From JAVKDP01 sp040222185 (GTDB lineage: Bacteria; Bacteroidota; Rhodothermia; Balneolales; Balneolaceae), in contig JAVKDP010000038.1 in assembly GCA_040222185.1 (NCBI GenBank), positions 1 through 52,252 on the forward strand: a DNA stretch of 52,252 bases. The letters are read 5' to 3'. Every line of letters begins with the position of its first letter. The stretch's first letter is position 1. A program made the position numbers and the translations under genes. Below the pieces are notes generated by a model. The model was not told the DNA's origin. It did not search any database and saw nothing but the letters and a program-made list of their open reading frames with translations. Below, in pieces: positions 25,203 to 33,012 of this stretch.

Positions 25203-25781
25203 ATGGATGAGAAACAACAATTAAAAGATTTTCTTTCCCTGATTCATACAGTTCCTGATCATATCCTGGATGAGTATGCTTCTCATTGGAGTCCGTATTC
25301 TCTTTCTAAAAAAACTATTATGACTGCCCCGGGTGATACAGAACAATACTTCTATTATGTACTTTCGGGGATTCAGAAATCATATTATCTGACAGGCGAT
25401 AAAATGCATGTAATTGCTTTTATATATCCACCATCTTTCAGTGCCATACCTGAATCAGTAATTACCGGAAAACCTTCAAAGTATTACCTGGAAACTATTA
25501 CAGATAGTACTTTCCTCAGGATTCCGATTTCTAAACATCAAGAACTCATAGATAAGCACCGGGATATTGAGACGATGTCCCGAAAGTATACCGAAACTAT
25601 TTTAGTAGGTTTGTTGGAGCGATATTATGAGCTAATGGCTTTCGATATTGAAACGCGCTTTAAATCCTTTGTACAACGAAGTCCACATTTACTGAGTATG
25701 GTTTCCCAAAAGGACCTAGCATCCTACCTTCGTATTGATCCAACCAATTTTAGCAAGCTCATAAATAGCATCCGTATCTAA
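25203..25781 (+). CDS. Crp/Fnr family transcriptional regulator
   Basis: 192 residues: N-terminal cyclic-nucleotide-binding-type beta barrel (KKTIMTAPGDTEQYFYYVLSGIQKSYYLT, then HVIAFIYPPSFSAIP), the long dimer helix (RKYTETILVGLLERYYELMAFDIETRF) and a compact C-terminal helix-turn-helix (SQKDLASYLRIDPTNFSKLINSI). The form is common in Bacteroidota, where the effector is mostly unknown. It begins two bases after the GNAT-ASCH stop, so the two are translated from one mRNA and may be linked in function. Confidence 0.85.
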   Translation: MDEKQQLKDFLSLIHTVPDHILDEYASHWSPYSLSKKTIMTAPGDTEQYFYYVLSGIQKSYYLTGDKMHVIAFIYPPSFSAIPESVITGKPSKYYLETITDSTFLRIPISKHQELIDKHRDIETMSRKYTETILVGLLERYYELMAFDIETRFKSFVQRSPHLLSMVSQKDLASYLRIDPTNFSKLINSIRI

Positions 25782-25874
25782 AAGTTGGTGTATACCAACA
25801 CTTATTTATAGCATAATTCTGAACTTTAATACAGATAGAATATCGAACCGTAATTACTAATAAAATACCAGTCA

Positions 25875-26414
25875 ATGAATAATCGGATTGATCAGGTTGA
25901 TGCCAATACCAAACAGTTTGTTAGCCACTTTGGATCACTGGGTGATAAAGAGTTAAACTGGAAACCAAATCCCGAGACCTGGAGCATAGCCCAAAATATT
26001 GATCACCTTATCCATATCAATAATACTTACGGGAAGATATTTTCAGATTTAAAATCGGGCAGGCTTAAACTACCTTTTATTGCAAGGTTTAAATTTATCA
26101 CGAATCTTCTTGGAGACCTTATTCTTAAAGCTGTAGAACCTACTCGTAAGAAAAAAACCAAAACCTTTGCTATTTGGGAGCCTTCGACTAGTAATGTTCG
26201 TGATGATATTGTAGAATATTTTGTCAAAAGCCAGGATGAGTTAAAGAACCACATCATTGAACTAAAGGAAGAAATTGGAAAAGACACTATCGTCTACTCT
26301 CCAATTAATAAACAGGTCGTATTGTCGGTAGGCTCTGCTTTTGATATTATCATTACCCACGAACAGCGGCATCTAAACCAGTGTAAAGAAATTGTTGAAC
26401 TTATAAGGGTTTGA
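25875..26414 (+). CDS. DinB-like protein (DinB_2 type)
   Basis: 179 residues, alpha-helical four-helix bundle. NWKPNPETWSIAQNIDHLIHINNTY carries the first conserved His pair region and FDIIITHEQRHLNQCKEIVEL the C-terminal HExxH-like metal site. Same superfamily as the gene at 22654 but clearly diverged, so not a recent duplicate. Function of such proteins is rarely known; some are bacillithiol or mycothiol-type transferases. Confidence 0.82.
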   Translation: MNNRIDQVDANTKQFVSHFGSLGDKELNWKPNPETWSIAQNIDHLIHINNTYGKIFSDLKSGRLKLPFIARFKFITNLLGDLILKAVEPTRKKKTKTFAIWEPSTSNVRDDIVEYFVKSQDELKNHIIELKEEIGKDTIVYSPINKQVVLSVGSAFDIIITHEQRHLNQCKEIVELIRV

Positions 26415-26448
26415 TCTTTGAATCACCCTTCGTCAATCCTTAAAAGCA

Positions 26449-26622
26449 CTATTCTTCGTCTTCCTGCTCTTTTTCCTTTTTCGCAAGTGAACGTGCTGTT
26501 CCTGCCCCAATTGCGACTCCTACAGCTAACCATAAACCAAGATTCCCGGTTAATACTCCAACAAGAGTTCCGAATATGATTCCAAACGCTATCGCATTTT
26601 TACTATTCAATTGTTTTTTCAT
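26449..26622 (-). CDS. Small glycine-zipper membrane protein
   Basis: 57 residues from the ATG at 26620-26622 (MKKQLNSKN); a longer 77-residue start at 26682 is less likely because its extra part is hydrophilic and poorly conserved-looking. Two hydrophobic stretches AIAFGIIFGTLVGVLTG and LWLAVGVAIGAGTA contain GxxxG-type spacing, followed by a charged tail KKEKEQEDEE. Such proteins are common and mostly unassigned. Confidence 0.5.
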   Translation of the reverse strand: MKKQLNSKNAIAFGIIFGTLVGVLTGNLGLWLAVGVAIGAGTARSLAKKEKEQEDEE

Positions 26623-26835
26623 TGTTCCTCTTTTAATGTTAAGACTGCCCTGAAGGTCATCTAAATTAAGACTATCACTCACCTACGGATCAAACCAGTA
26701 GAAAGTTGGTATTATTTCTTACTTATCACTTTCGTTTTTTCGATAAAGCTAAAAAACTGCTCTCTTCGAATGATGAAATCAGCAAGAACTGCCATAGGGT
26801 TGTCAGTTCCATTCAGTACATTCACTTTAACTAAC

Positions 26836-27483
26836 ATGAAAAACATGAGTGAAGAAAAATCTGTTCTTTCCAAGCTTGCTTCCTCTCTTGGACATAGAGA
26901 TGAAGTACCAAACCAGGAATTGGCCAAGAGGCTTGTAATTGAAGATGATAAAACAGCAGTCAAGGAGTTAATAGATAATCTTGGGTATAAGAATAAAAAC
27001 ATCCAACAGGACTGCATTAAAGTGTTGTATGAGATTGGTGAATCAAAACCTGAATTAATTTCTGAATATGCTGACACCTTTATTTCACTTCTGAGCCATA
27101 AAAACAATCGACTACAATGGGGAGCCATGAAGGCGATTAACACTATTGTACTCGAGGTTCCTGAAAAAATTTTTAACAACATTACTCAGATTCTGGATGC
27201 AGCAGATAGGGGGTCAGTAATTACAAAAGATAATGCTGTAAAGTTACTAGTTAAATTATGCTCAGTGGCGAAATATTCTAAGGATGCTTTCTCTCTTTTG
27301 AATGAGCAACTCATACAGAGCCCCCCTAATCAATTCCCCATGTATGCCGAACTTGCATTAACTGTTGTTGATGGAAATACATCCTCAATTCTTATTAAAA
27401 CTTTGGAGTCCAGGCTTCCAATGATTAAAAAAGAATCCCAAAAAAGAAGAGTCGAAAAAGTATTACGCAAACTTAATTCCTGA
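26836..27483 (+). CDS. HEAT-repeat-like protein
   Basis: About 216 residues from the ATG at 26836 (MKNMSEEKSVLSKLASSLGHRDEVPNQELAKRL); a start at 26770 would add 22 residues that look like poor coding. The body is a run of helix pairs typical of HEAT/armadillo repeats, for example AVKELIDNLGYKNKNIQQDCIKVLYEIGESKPELISEY and LLSHKNNRLQWGAMKAINTIV. No enzyme motif. A binding or scaffolding role is likely, but no partner can be named. The next gene is an unassigned P-loop ATPase 80 bases on. Confidence 0.6.
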   Translation: MKNMSEEKSVLSKLASSLGHRDEVPNQELAKRLVIEDDKTAVKELIDNLGYKNKNIQQDCIKVLYEIGESKPELISEYADTFISLLSHKNNRLQWGAMKAINTIVLEVPEKIFNNITQILDAADRGSVITKDNAVKLLVKLCSVAKYSKDAFSLLNEQLIQSPPNQFPMYAELALTVVDGNTSSILIKTLESRLPMIKKESQKRRVEKVLRKLNS

Positions 27484-27563
27484 AAAGTAAGCACTTTTGG
27501 CATTTCTCTTTACCTATTTGGCACATTTTTCAAATAAAAGCTTACGACCTTAGGAAGTTAGTT

Positions 27564-28490
27564 TTGAATAAAAAAGGAAAAGGAGTGATTGTAGTGAAAA
27601 AAAGTAAGTATGAGTTGCTTACTGAATTAAAAGTTCAAGAAGTATTCGGACAGTCCAGAAGCATTCCCTTGAATTATGTAGAACGAAAAACAGTAGACGA
27701 CCTTTTTTTAGCTAAACTTTCAACTAATAAACATATCGTATTATGTGGAAGTTCAAAGCTGGGAAAATCTTCGATGTACCGTTTCAATCTTGAGCAAGAT
27801 AGATATGAAGTAATCCACTGCAGTAATAATTGGGATATTGGGAGATTAAACGCTCAAATATTAAGGCACACAGGTTTTGAACTCAAAACTTCCACTTACA
27901 AAACTATAGATGGGAAAACAAAGGTTTTAGCGTCATATAGATCTTCTGACCAAAAAGTTCCTCAACCTAAAGAGTCACTAGGAAGAGAAATGGAGAAGTT
28001 TCAATCAATTGAGTTAGATCCCTATGATCCTAATGACATTATTGATGCATTAAAACTAACCGGCTTCAATAAATATATAATACTTGAAGACTTTCATTAC
28101 TTGCAGGAGTCAACTAAGGAAAATTTTTGTATTCAGTTAAAAACATTCCATGAAACTTCTTCGATAACTTTTATAATAGCAGGAACATGGAATGACGAGA
28201 ACAAGCTTGAAGAGTTTAACCCTGATCTGATAGGCCGTTTATGCTCAATTAATGTAAGTGAGTGGTCACGGGACGAGCTTATGCGAGTCATTATAAGAGG
28301 AGAAAAACTTCTTAATATTAGCTTAAGCGATGAAGCTAAGGGAGAAATACTGAACTGGTGTAATGATGATGTCTTTAGATTACAGGAAATTTGTCTGGAA
28401 TTCTGTCTAAGAAATGGGATCAGGTACGCACAAGAAATAGCAACGGATTTAGGGTATAATATTGAGGTCGCGGATCTAAAGTTGAATTAA
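27564..28490 (+). CDS. P-loop ATPase of the AAA+/STAND type, unassigned
   Basis: 308 residues from a TTG at 27564, or 298 from a GTG at 27594 (VKKSKYELL). Walker A is CGSSKLGKSS at about residues 61-70 and a Walker B-like YIILEDFHYL at about 171-180, followed by a sensor-like strand FIIAGTWND and a C-terminal helical lid (WSRDELMRVIIRGEKLL... FRLQEICLEFCLRNG). The core after the P-loop is the AAA+ pattern, similar to ATPases that carry small effector partners. No effector domain is fused and none is obvious next to it. I do not recognise the family. Convergent with the fasciclin gene through the terminator at 28535. Confidence 0.7.
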   Translation: MNKKGKGVIVVKKSKYELLTELKVQEVFGQSRSIPLNYVERKTVDDLFLAKLSTNKHIVLCGSSKLGKSSMYRFNLEQDRYEVIHCSNNWDIGRLNAQILRHTGFELKTSTYKTIDGKTKVLASYRSSDQKVPQPKESLGREMEKFQSIELDPYDPNDIIDALKLTGFNKYIILEDFHYLQESTKENFCIQLKTFHETSSITFIIAGTWNDENKLEEFNPDLIGRLCSINVSEWSRDELMRVIIRGEKLLNISLSDEAKGEILNWCNDDVFRLQEICLEFCLRNGIRYAQEIATDLGYNIEVADLKLN

Positions 28491-28534
28491 ATCCCAAACT
28501 ACTTTTATTTAGACAAGTGGTAACAGAAAAACAA

Positions 28535-28564
28535 AAAAGCCGATCCATCCCTGAATCGGCTTTT
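28535..28564. terminator. Bidirectional terminator between ATPase and fasciclin genes
   Basis: AAAAGCCGAT (28535-28544) pairs with ATCGGCTTTT (28555-28564), 10-base loop, A and T tracts on both sides. It lies between two convergent genes and could end both. Confidence 0.8.
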
Positions 28565-28589
28565 AACGAAAGTTAATAAGGAGTTCTTA

Positions 28590-29105
28590 TTATTTACCAG
28601 ATAGAGCTTTTTTTATTTCTGGTGGTAATATCACAGTATCTATGACATGAACTACACCATTTGATGCTTTGATATCTGCTGCAGCTACCGTAGCATTATC
28701 AACCATTGCTTTACCATTGGCAAGTTTAATAGTTGCCATCGCGCCATTTACTGTTGTTGCCTTCATATTATTTCTAAGATCTGTAGACATTACTTTACCA
28801 GCTACAACGTGATACGTTAATACTGCTACCAGTTTGTCTTTATTCTCAGGTTTAAGCAACATTTCAACTACACCTTCTGGTAGTTTTTCAAATGCTTCAT
28901 TTGTAGGAGCAAATACTGTAAATGGGCCATCTCCCTGTAGCGTCTCTACTAAACCTCCTGCTTTAACAGCTGCTACCAAAGTAGATAACGATTCTGTTCC
29001 AACAGCAAGGTCAACAATGTCTTTGTCTTGAGCTTTTATATTTGATGATAGACTAAAAGCGAAAACTACTGCCAAAAGTCCGTAAGTAAGTTTGTTCAAC
29101 TTCAT
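28590..29105 (-). CDS. Secreted fasciclin-domain protein
   Basis: 171 residues. Signal peptide of about 25 residues (LTYGLLAVVFAFSLSSNIKAQ), then a single FAS1 domain with the H1 and H2 blocks: GDGPFTVFAPTNEAFEKLPEG and VLTYHVVAGKV, plus GVVHVIDTVILPP at the C-terminal end. FAS1 domains mediate adhesion or hold matrix contacts. Located directly downstream of the anti-sigma gene, 81 bases away and with its own ECF-type promoter. This is the arrangement of mycobacterial SigK-RskA with the FAS1 antigens MPT70/MPT83; a target of the upstream sigma factor is likely. Confidence 0.9.
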   Translation of the reverse strand: MKLNKLTYGLLAVVFAFSLSSNIKAQDKDIVDLAVGTESLSTLVAAVKAGGLVETLQGDGPFTVFAPTNEAFEKLPEGVVEMLLKPENKDKLVAVLTYHVVAGKVMSTDLRNNMKATTVNGAMATIKLANGKAMVDNATVAAADIKASNGVVHVIDTVILPPEIKKALSGK

Positions 29106-29141
29106 GATGAATATAATTTAGTTAATGTTGAAGTTGCTTTA

Positions 29142-29170
29142 GTTACGAAGCTCGGATGCCGTTTGGATTC
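29142..29170 (-). promoter_or_regulatory. Candidate ECF sigma promoter of the fasciclin gene
   Basis: On the minus strand GAATCC (29165-29170) and CGTAAC (29142-29147) are separated by 17 bases, the usual ECF -35/-10 spacing with a CGTA-type -10. The start of transcription would fall about 30 bases before the fasciclin ATG at 29105. I did not find the same pair upstream of the sigma gene. Confidence 0.45.
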
Positions 29171-29186
29171 AGCAGATTTATTTTTT

Positions 29187-29963
29187 CTAAATTTTCCCTG
29201 TGAGGTAGGCATTTTCAACGGTAGCTATTTCAGAACCTCCCTCTACTTCTAGCGTCACATTAAGTGATTCAAATCCTCCTTCAAACACAGAGAGGTGTTG
29301 TATTTCATTATTATGATGAAATACACCGATACTATGCATATGGCCATCACGATCAGCCCATAGTTGGTATTGATGCCCTGACGGAGGTTCAGGGAGATTT
29401 CCCACTTTTATGTATACATCTCTTGTATTCTGGTTTATATACACATCAGCATGTGATTCCGGCGAAACTGCTAACCCATTTAATGGAATTTTTATATTGG
29501 AGATATTGGTAACAAATGAAAACTCGTCATTTAACTCTTCAACTTTGCTTTCAATTTCTTCATTTTGATTTCTTGCTGTATTCAATTCAGAAATCAGATA
29601 CCCATTAGTTCCAACACTAATAAGAATTAATATAGATGCAGCTAATTTGAAAGTACTAAATCGCTTAGGTTTTTGACGAACCAGTGATGGAGCCTCTGCG
29701 TTTTTATTTACTTCTTCTTCAGATTCATCAGGTCTTTCTCCTGAACGAATTTGACTCCGAACGTTCTCTAAAATTTTTGAAGATGGCATTCTTCCAGACT
29801 GACGAGCATAGTTGTTAAGAGAAGCTCTTAAGGCATCAATCTCTTGCTTTATTTCCGGGTGCAATCCTGCAACTCGATCTACTTCTAAATTTTCTTCATC
29901 CGACAATACGCCTGCAACATATTGTTCTAAAATGCCTGATTCTATATATGCCTTTACATCCAT
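29187..29963 (-). CDS. Anti-sigma factor, RskA family
   Basis: 258 residues. Cytoplasmic N-terminal segment (YIESGILEQYVAGVLSDEENLEVDRVAGLHPEIKQEID) typical of the RskA/anti-sigma-K N-terminus, then one membrane helix at about 102-122 (FKLAASILILISVGTNGYLI), a short coiled coil, and a C-terminal periplasmic RskA domain with GHQYQLWADRDGHMHSIGVF. Proteolysis of such proteins releases the cognate sigma factor. It is in one operon with the sigma gene, which ends two bases upstream. Confidence 0.9.
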   Translation of the reverse strand: MDVKAYIESGILEQYVAGVLSDEENLEVDRVAGLHPEIKQEIDALRASLNNYARQSGRMPSSKILENVRSQIRSGERPDESEEEVNKNAEAPSLVRQKPKRFSTFKLAASILILISVGTNGYLISELNTARNQNEEIESKVEELNDEFSFVTNISNIKIPLNGLAVSPESHADVYINQNTRDVYIKVGNLPEPPSGHQYQLWADRDGHMHSIGVFHHNNEIQHLSVFEGGFESLNVTLEVEGGSEIATVENAYLTGKI

Positions 29964-29965
29964 TT

Positions 29966-30520
29966 CTAGAAAATGCGCCTCAATGTTACTAAAGCTTTTC
30001 GCATCCTTGTTTTCACTGTGCCCAGAGGAATATTTAATTCTTCCGAGATTTCTTTTTGCGTATAACCTTGAAAATAAGCCATATCAATCAAAGAGCCTTG
30101 GGATTCCGGTAATAAATCTACCGTTTCCCATATGCCCTCTTTGCGCTCTTGTATGCCCTTTTGATGAATAGCTTCATCATTAAATACGAAGTTGTCTATA
30201 CTTTTGGATTTCTGATCACGAATAAATTCTTTGCCGCGCGTTTTATCAATTGCAGCGTTTTTTGAAACCCGGATTAACCATGTATATAAACTTCCTTTGG
30301 AGGAATCATAGGTATTTCCTTTTTCCCAAACTTTTAAGAGTACTTCTTGCAGAACATCCTCCGCTAATGCCCGGTCTTTTACAACCTGCATTATAGTATT
30401 AAGCATCGAAACCGAATAATGCTCAAATATCAGGGTAACAGCTCTTTCATCTTTTACAGAAAGAAACCTTACAATCTGATCTTCAGTACTAATGGATAGA
30501 ATAGACAATGCTTCAGCCAA
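29966..30520 (-). CDS. ECF RNA polymerase sigma factor (SigK-like group)
   Basis: 184 residues. Region 2: FEHYSVSMLNTIMQVVKDRALAEDVLQEVLLKVWEKGNTYDSSKGSLYTWLIRVSKNAAIDKTRGK; region 4: LLPESQGSLIDMAYFQGYTQKEISEELNIPLGTVKTRMRKALVTLRRIF. The annotated start is a TTG (30518-30520) as no ATG precedes region 2, so the true start is uncertain. The partner anti-sigma follows two bases later. Together with the fasciclin gene this resembles the SigK-RskA-FAS1 group. The signal is unknown. Confidence 0.93.
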   Translation of the reverse strand: MAEALSILSISTEDQIVRFLSVKDERAVTLIFEHYSVSMLNTIMQVVKDRALAEDVLQEVLLKVWEKGNTYDSSKGSLYTWLIRVSKNAAIDKTRGKEFIRDQKSKSIDNFVFNDEAIHQKGIQERKEGIWETVDLLPESQGSLIDMAYFQGYTQKEISEELNIPLGTVKTRMRKALVTLRRIF

Positions 30521-30659
30521 AATGGGCCACTTTTGTTTTAGTTTTTCTAGTAAAGTGGAAAAAGCTTTAAATCATTCCATCTCATGATCTACTGGGAAAT
30601 TATTTTGTAATCTAACTATTGATTTTATATTCCTTCAGCATTTAAATCTAATTGAGAAT

Positions 30660-31115
30660 ATGATAACCTCTGAAATCAAAAAAGCTATTGATGATAGTGT
30701 CCTATGCTGGCTTGCTACCTCTTCACTTGACGGAATTCCGAATGTATCTCCTAAAGAAGTATTTTGTGAATATGGAGAAATGATGATACTAGTTGCTAAT
30801 ATCGCTTCTCCTCAGACGGTCCGAAATATCAAAGTGAATAAGAATGTGTGTATTAGCTTTGTTGACATTCTTGTTCAAAAGGGATTCCAGGTAAAAGGAT
30901 TAGCATATATAATCAAGAAAAATAATCCTGAATTCGAAGTACTTTCCAAGCCCCTTTTAGAGATTACTCAAGGGAAGTATCCATTTTCTACACTTACAAA
31001 AATAGAAGTCGAATCAGTAAAGCCCATTATTGCACCCAGCTATAAACTCTTTCCTGAAATGAGTATAGAAGACAGGGTAAATTCGGCAAGAAAGATTTAC
31101 GGACTTACTGAATAA
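30660..31115 (+). CDS. Pyridoxamine 5'-phosphate oxidase family flavin-binding protein
   Basis: 151 residues with the split-barrel FMN-binding fold: IDDSVLCWLATSSLDGIPNVSPKEVF at the start is the FMN/PNPOx opening strand set, followed by NIASPQTVRNIKVNKNVCISFVD, a second strand, and an active helix. Members reduce or bind FMN or heme, with substrates mostly unknown. It is convergent with the GNAT gene and overlaps it by 11 bases at the 3' ends. Confidence 0.82.
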   Translation: MITSEIKKAIDDSVLCWLATSSLDGIPNVSPKEVFCEYGEMMILVANIASPQTVRNIKVNKNVCISFVDILVQKGFQVKGLAYIIKKNNPEFEVLSKPLLEITQGKYPFSTLTKIEVESVKPIIAPSYKLFPEMSIEDRVNSARKIYGLTE

Positions 31116-31590
31116 CCAGTTCTTTGACCATCAGGCTTACGTACTTCTTCCCTCCTTCTGAGTAATGCTGGTGAACTTCTTCAAACCCCAGCATTTGGTG
31201 GAACTGAATAGATTTCATATTTGGAGGTTTGATATTAACCTCACACGTTATCCTTTCCTCTTTCGTGTTTTCAAAAAGGTATTTATACAATTCCGACCCT
31301 AGCCCATTTCCTCTGAACTTCTCTGAAATTACGATTCTGTCTACATAATCAAAGCTCTTGTATTTTCCAGAAAAGTACTCATAGTTCTCACTGTCATATA
31401 TCTGCTCCGGTCCTAGAACAATAACAAAACCAGCTATTTCATCTTCCTTTTCAATAACCAGGAAATGGGAGCTTATCCTCATAAACTCTTCAAAGTCTGA
31501 GATTGGAATGCTGTTTACATGAGGTAAAACAGACACATTAAGTGTATGAATCTTATCTAGGTCAGAGTGTTTAACGGTTCGGATTAACAT
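31105..31590 (-). CDS. GNAT family N-acetyltransferase
   Basis: 161 residues. The acetyl-CoA loop is RIVISEKFRGNGLGSELYKYLFE (motif A) and the terminal KPPNMKSIQFHQMLGFEEV is motif B (Asn-x-x-Ser-x-x-FHxxLGF). Substrate not predictable. Its 3' end overlaps the flavin-binding gene. Confidence 0.87.
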   Translation of the reverse strand: MLIRTVKHSDLDKIHTLNVSVLPHVNSIPISDFEEFMRISSHFLVIEKEDEIAGFVIVLGPEQIYDSENYEYFSGKYKSFDYVDRIVISEKFRGNGLGSELYKYLFENTKEERITCEVNIKPPNMKSIQFHQMLGFEEVHQHYSEGGKKYVSLMVKELVIQ

Positions 31591-31754
31591 TTTTTTTGAG
31601 GCTTTGTAATATTTCTGCCTCTCCAGCTACTTATTGTAGAAAGTGAGGTAATCATGTTAGAAATTAGCGAAACCATATTTTGGATAGTATTCTTCTTTAT
31701 AATTTTTTGCGAAGATGGGAACTCAAAAAAATCTGCGTTAGACAAAAATAAAGA

Positions 31755-32252
31755 ATGGGGCTTGAAGAACAATTTACGAGACTAATACAGGAAAACTCGG
31801 GGATCATACATAAAGTAATATTGCTTTATGTGGATGATGAGCAGGAACGAGACGACTTGTACCAGGAAATATTACTGCAATCATGGAAATCATATAATTC
31901 TTTTCGAAGAGACTCTAAGTTTTCCACCTGGTTGTATAGAGTAAGTCTCAATACTGTTTTCACTTATAACAGAAAAGTCTCAAGGAGACTGGAAACATCA
32001 CCATTCGAAGAGTTAGAGTATAAGTCAGCGAGCAGTTACGATACAGAAGAAAAGCATGACCAAAAAAACCAACTTCTCTTTTTGATAAAAAAACTGGATG
32101 AGGTTGACCGAATGATTATTTCACTTCATTTGGATGGATTCAGCAACAAGGAAATTGCTGAGATAACTGGCTTAACAGCCAATAATGCAGGTGTAAAACT
32201 GCATCGAATTAAAGAGCGCTTAATTGCTCAAATGAGAGGAGAAGAAGAATGA
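31755..32252 (+). CDS. ECF RNA polymerase sigma factor
   Basis: 165 residues. Region 2: YVDDEQERDDLYQEILLQSWKSYNSFRRDSKFSTWLYRVSLNTVFTYNRK; region 4: KKLDEVDRMIISLHLDGFSNKEIAEITGLTANNAGVKLHRIKERL. Its last four bases overlap the membrane protein gene that follows (ATGA), so the pair is translationally coupled, as with sigma/anti-sigma pairs. It is distinct from the SigK-like factor at 29966, being smaller and with a different partner. Confidence 0.92.
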   Translation: MGLEEQFTRLIQENSGIIHKVILLYVDDEQERDDLYQEILLQSWKSYNSFRRDSKFSTWLYRVSLNTVFTYNRKVSRRLETSPFEELEYKSASSYDTEEKHDQKNQLLFLIKKLDEVDRMIISLHLDGFSNKEIAEITGLTANNAGVKLHRIKERLIAQMRGEEE

Positions 32253-32869
32253 ATAACCCATTACAAGAAGCCTGGCTAGAGCTTCAGTCAGAAATAAAAA
32301 TTAAACCACAAATTAACCAGGAAGAAATCATGGCTGCAATTACTACTCAATCCAAAAACCCATTGGAAAACCTAAAAAAAGGACTTCATATAAAAATGAA
32401 TTGGTGCCTGTTCTTTGGAACCTTGTGTGCTGTTGGCCTTTTATTAAGTGTTAATTATCCCCAGGCAATGCTGATTTGGGCAATAGCGCTGGTATACTAT
32501 GCTTTTGGTTGGCTCATGATCCGTAATCATCTAAATAAACTTGATATCACACTGGATTACTCCATCAAAGAAGTATTGGAATCTTACCATCAACGAGTAC
32601 GCAAAGTGTTAACTATTGAAGAAGGAATCGGTGCATTTATGATCCCTATTTGTGGAGTAATGGGTTTCATATTAAGTAATGTGTATGGTGGAATGACCAT
32701 ACAGGAAATGTTCCAGGATAGTTTTATAGTTACCATACTCCTTGTTATTACTTTAGTTTTTGGAGGCGGAGGGCTGTTACTTGCCAAAAAGATGAACAGA
32801 TATGCCTTTGGGGGCCATTTAGAAACGCTTAAAACAAATATTGATTTGCTGAATTCCATTAATAAGTAG
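32249..32869 (+). CDS. Membrane protein, probable anti-sigma partner
   Basis: 206 residues. Cytoplasmic N-terminal 45 residues (LQEAWLELQSEIKIKPQINQEEIMAAI), then four predicted membrane helices at about 50-68, 70-90, 124-144 and 156-178, and a short C-terminal cytoplasmic tail. The start overlaps the sigma gene stop by four bases. No RskA or zinc anti-sigma motif (HxxxCxxC) is present. The role as anti-sigma factor rests on gene order and coupling alone. Confidence 0.6.
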   Translation: MNNPLQEAWLELQSEIKIKPQINQEEIMAAITTQSKNPLENLKKGLHIKMNWCLFFGTLCAVGLLLSVNYPQAMLIWAIALVYYAFGWLMIRNHLNKLDITLDYSIKEVLESYHQRVRKVLTIEEGIGAFMIPICGVMGFILSNVYGGMTIQEMFQDSFIVTILLVITLVFGGGGLLLAKKMNRYAFGGHLETLKTNIDLLNSINK

Positions 32870-32883
32870 AATCAACAGAATTT

Positions 32884-32912
32884 AAAAAGCCTCTAACTCA
32901 AGAGGCTTTTTT
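32884..32912 (+). terminator. Intrinsic terminator after the sigma/membrane gene pair
   Basis: AAAAAGCCTCT (32884-32894), loop of 6 bases, AGAGGC (32901-32906) and a six-base T run. It lies 14 bases after the stop of the 32249 gene. Confidence 0.85.
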
Positions 32913-33012
32913 GTTTTGAAATTATATCTCGTTAATTCATCTCATAAAGCTATATTCCGGTACTCACTTTATTTATCGAAATACTAACCTTTGTTCGGAT
33001 TGAATTTTTACA

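Noticed and set aside
21540..28500. A defence island (KptA, HicB-like, ASCH, HEAT, ATPase)
   Set aside because: No nuclease, methylase, toxin, phage protein or transposase is present; the genes face different ways with separate promoters, so a single system is not supported.
31654..31785. 43-codon ORF with one hydrophobic helix before the second ECF sigma gene
   Set aside because: It has a Shine-Dalgarno-like GAGGT in front, but it runs 31 bases into the sigma gene and has no recognised family.
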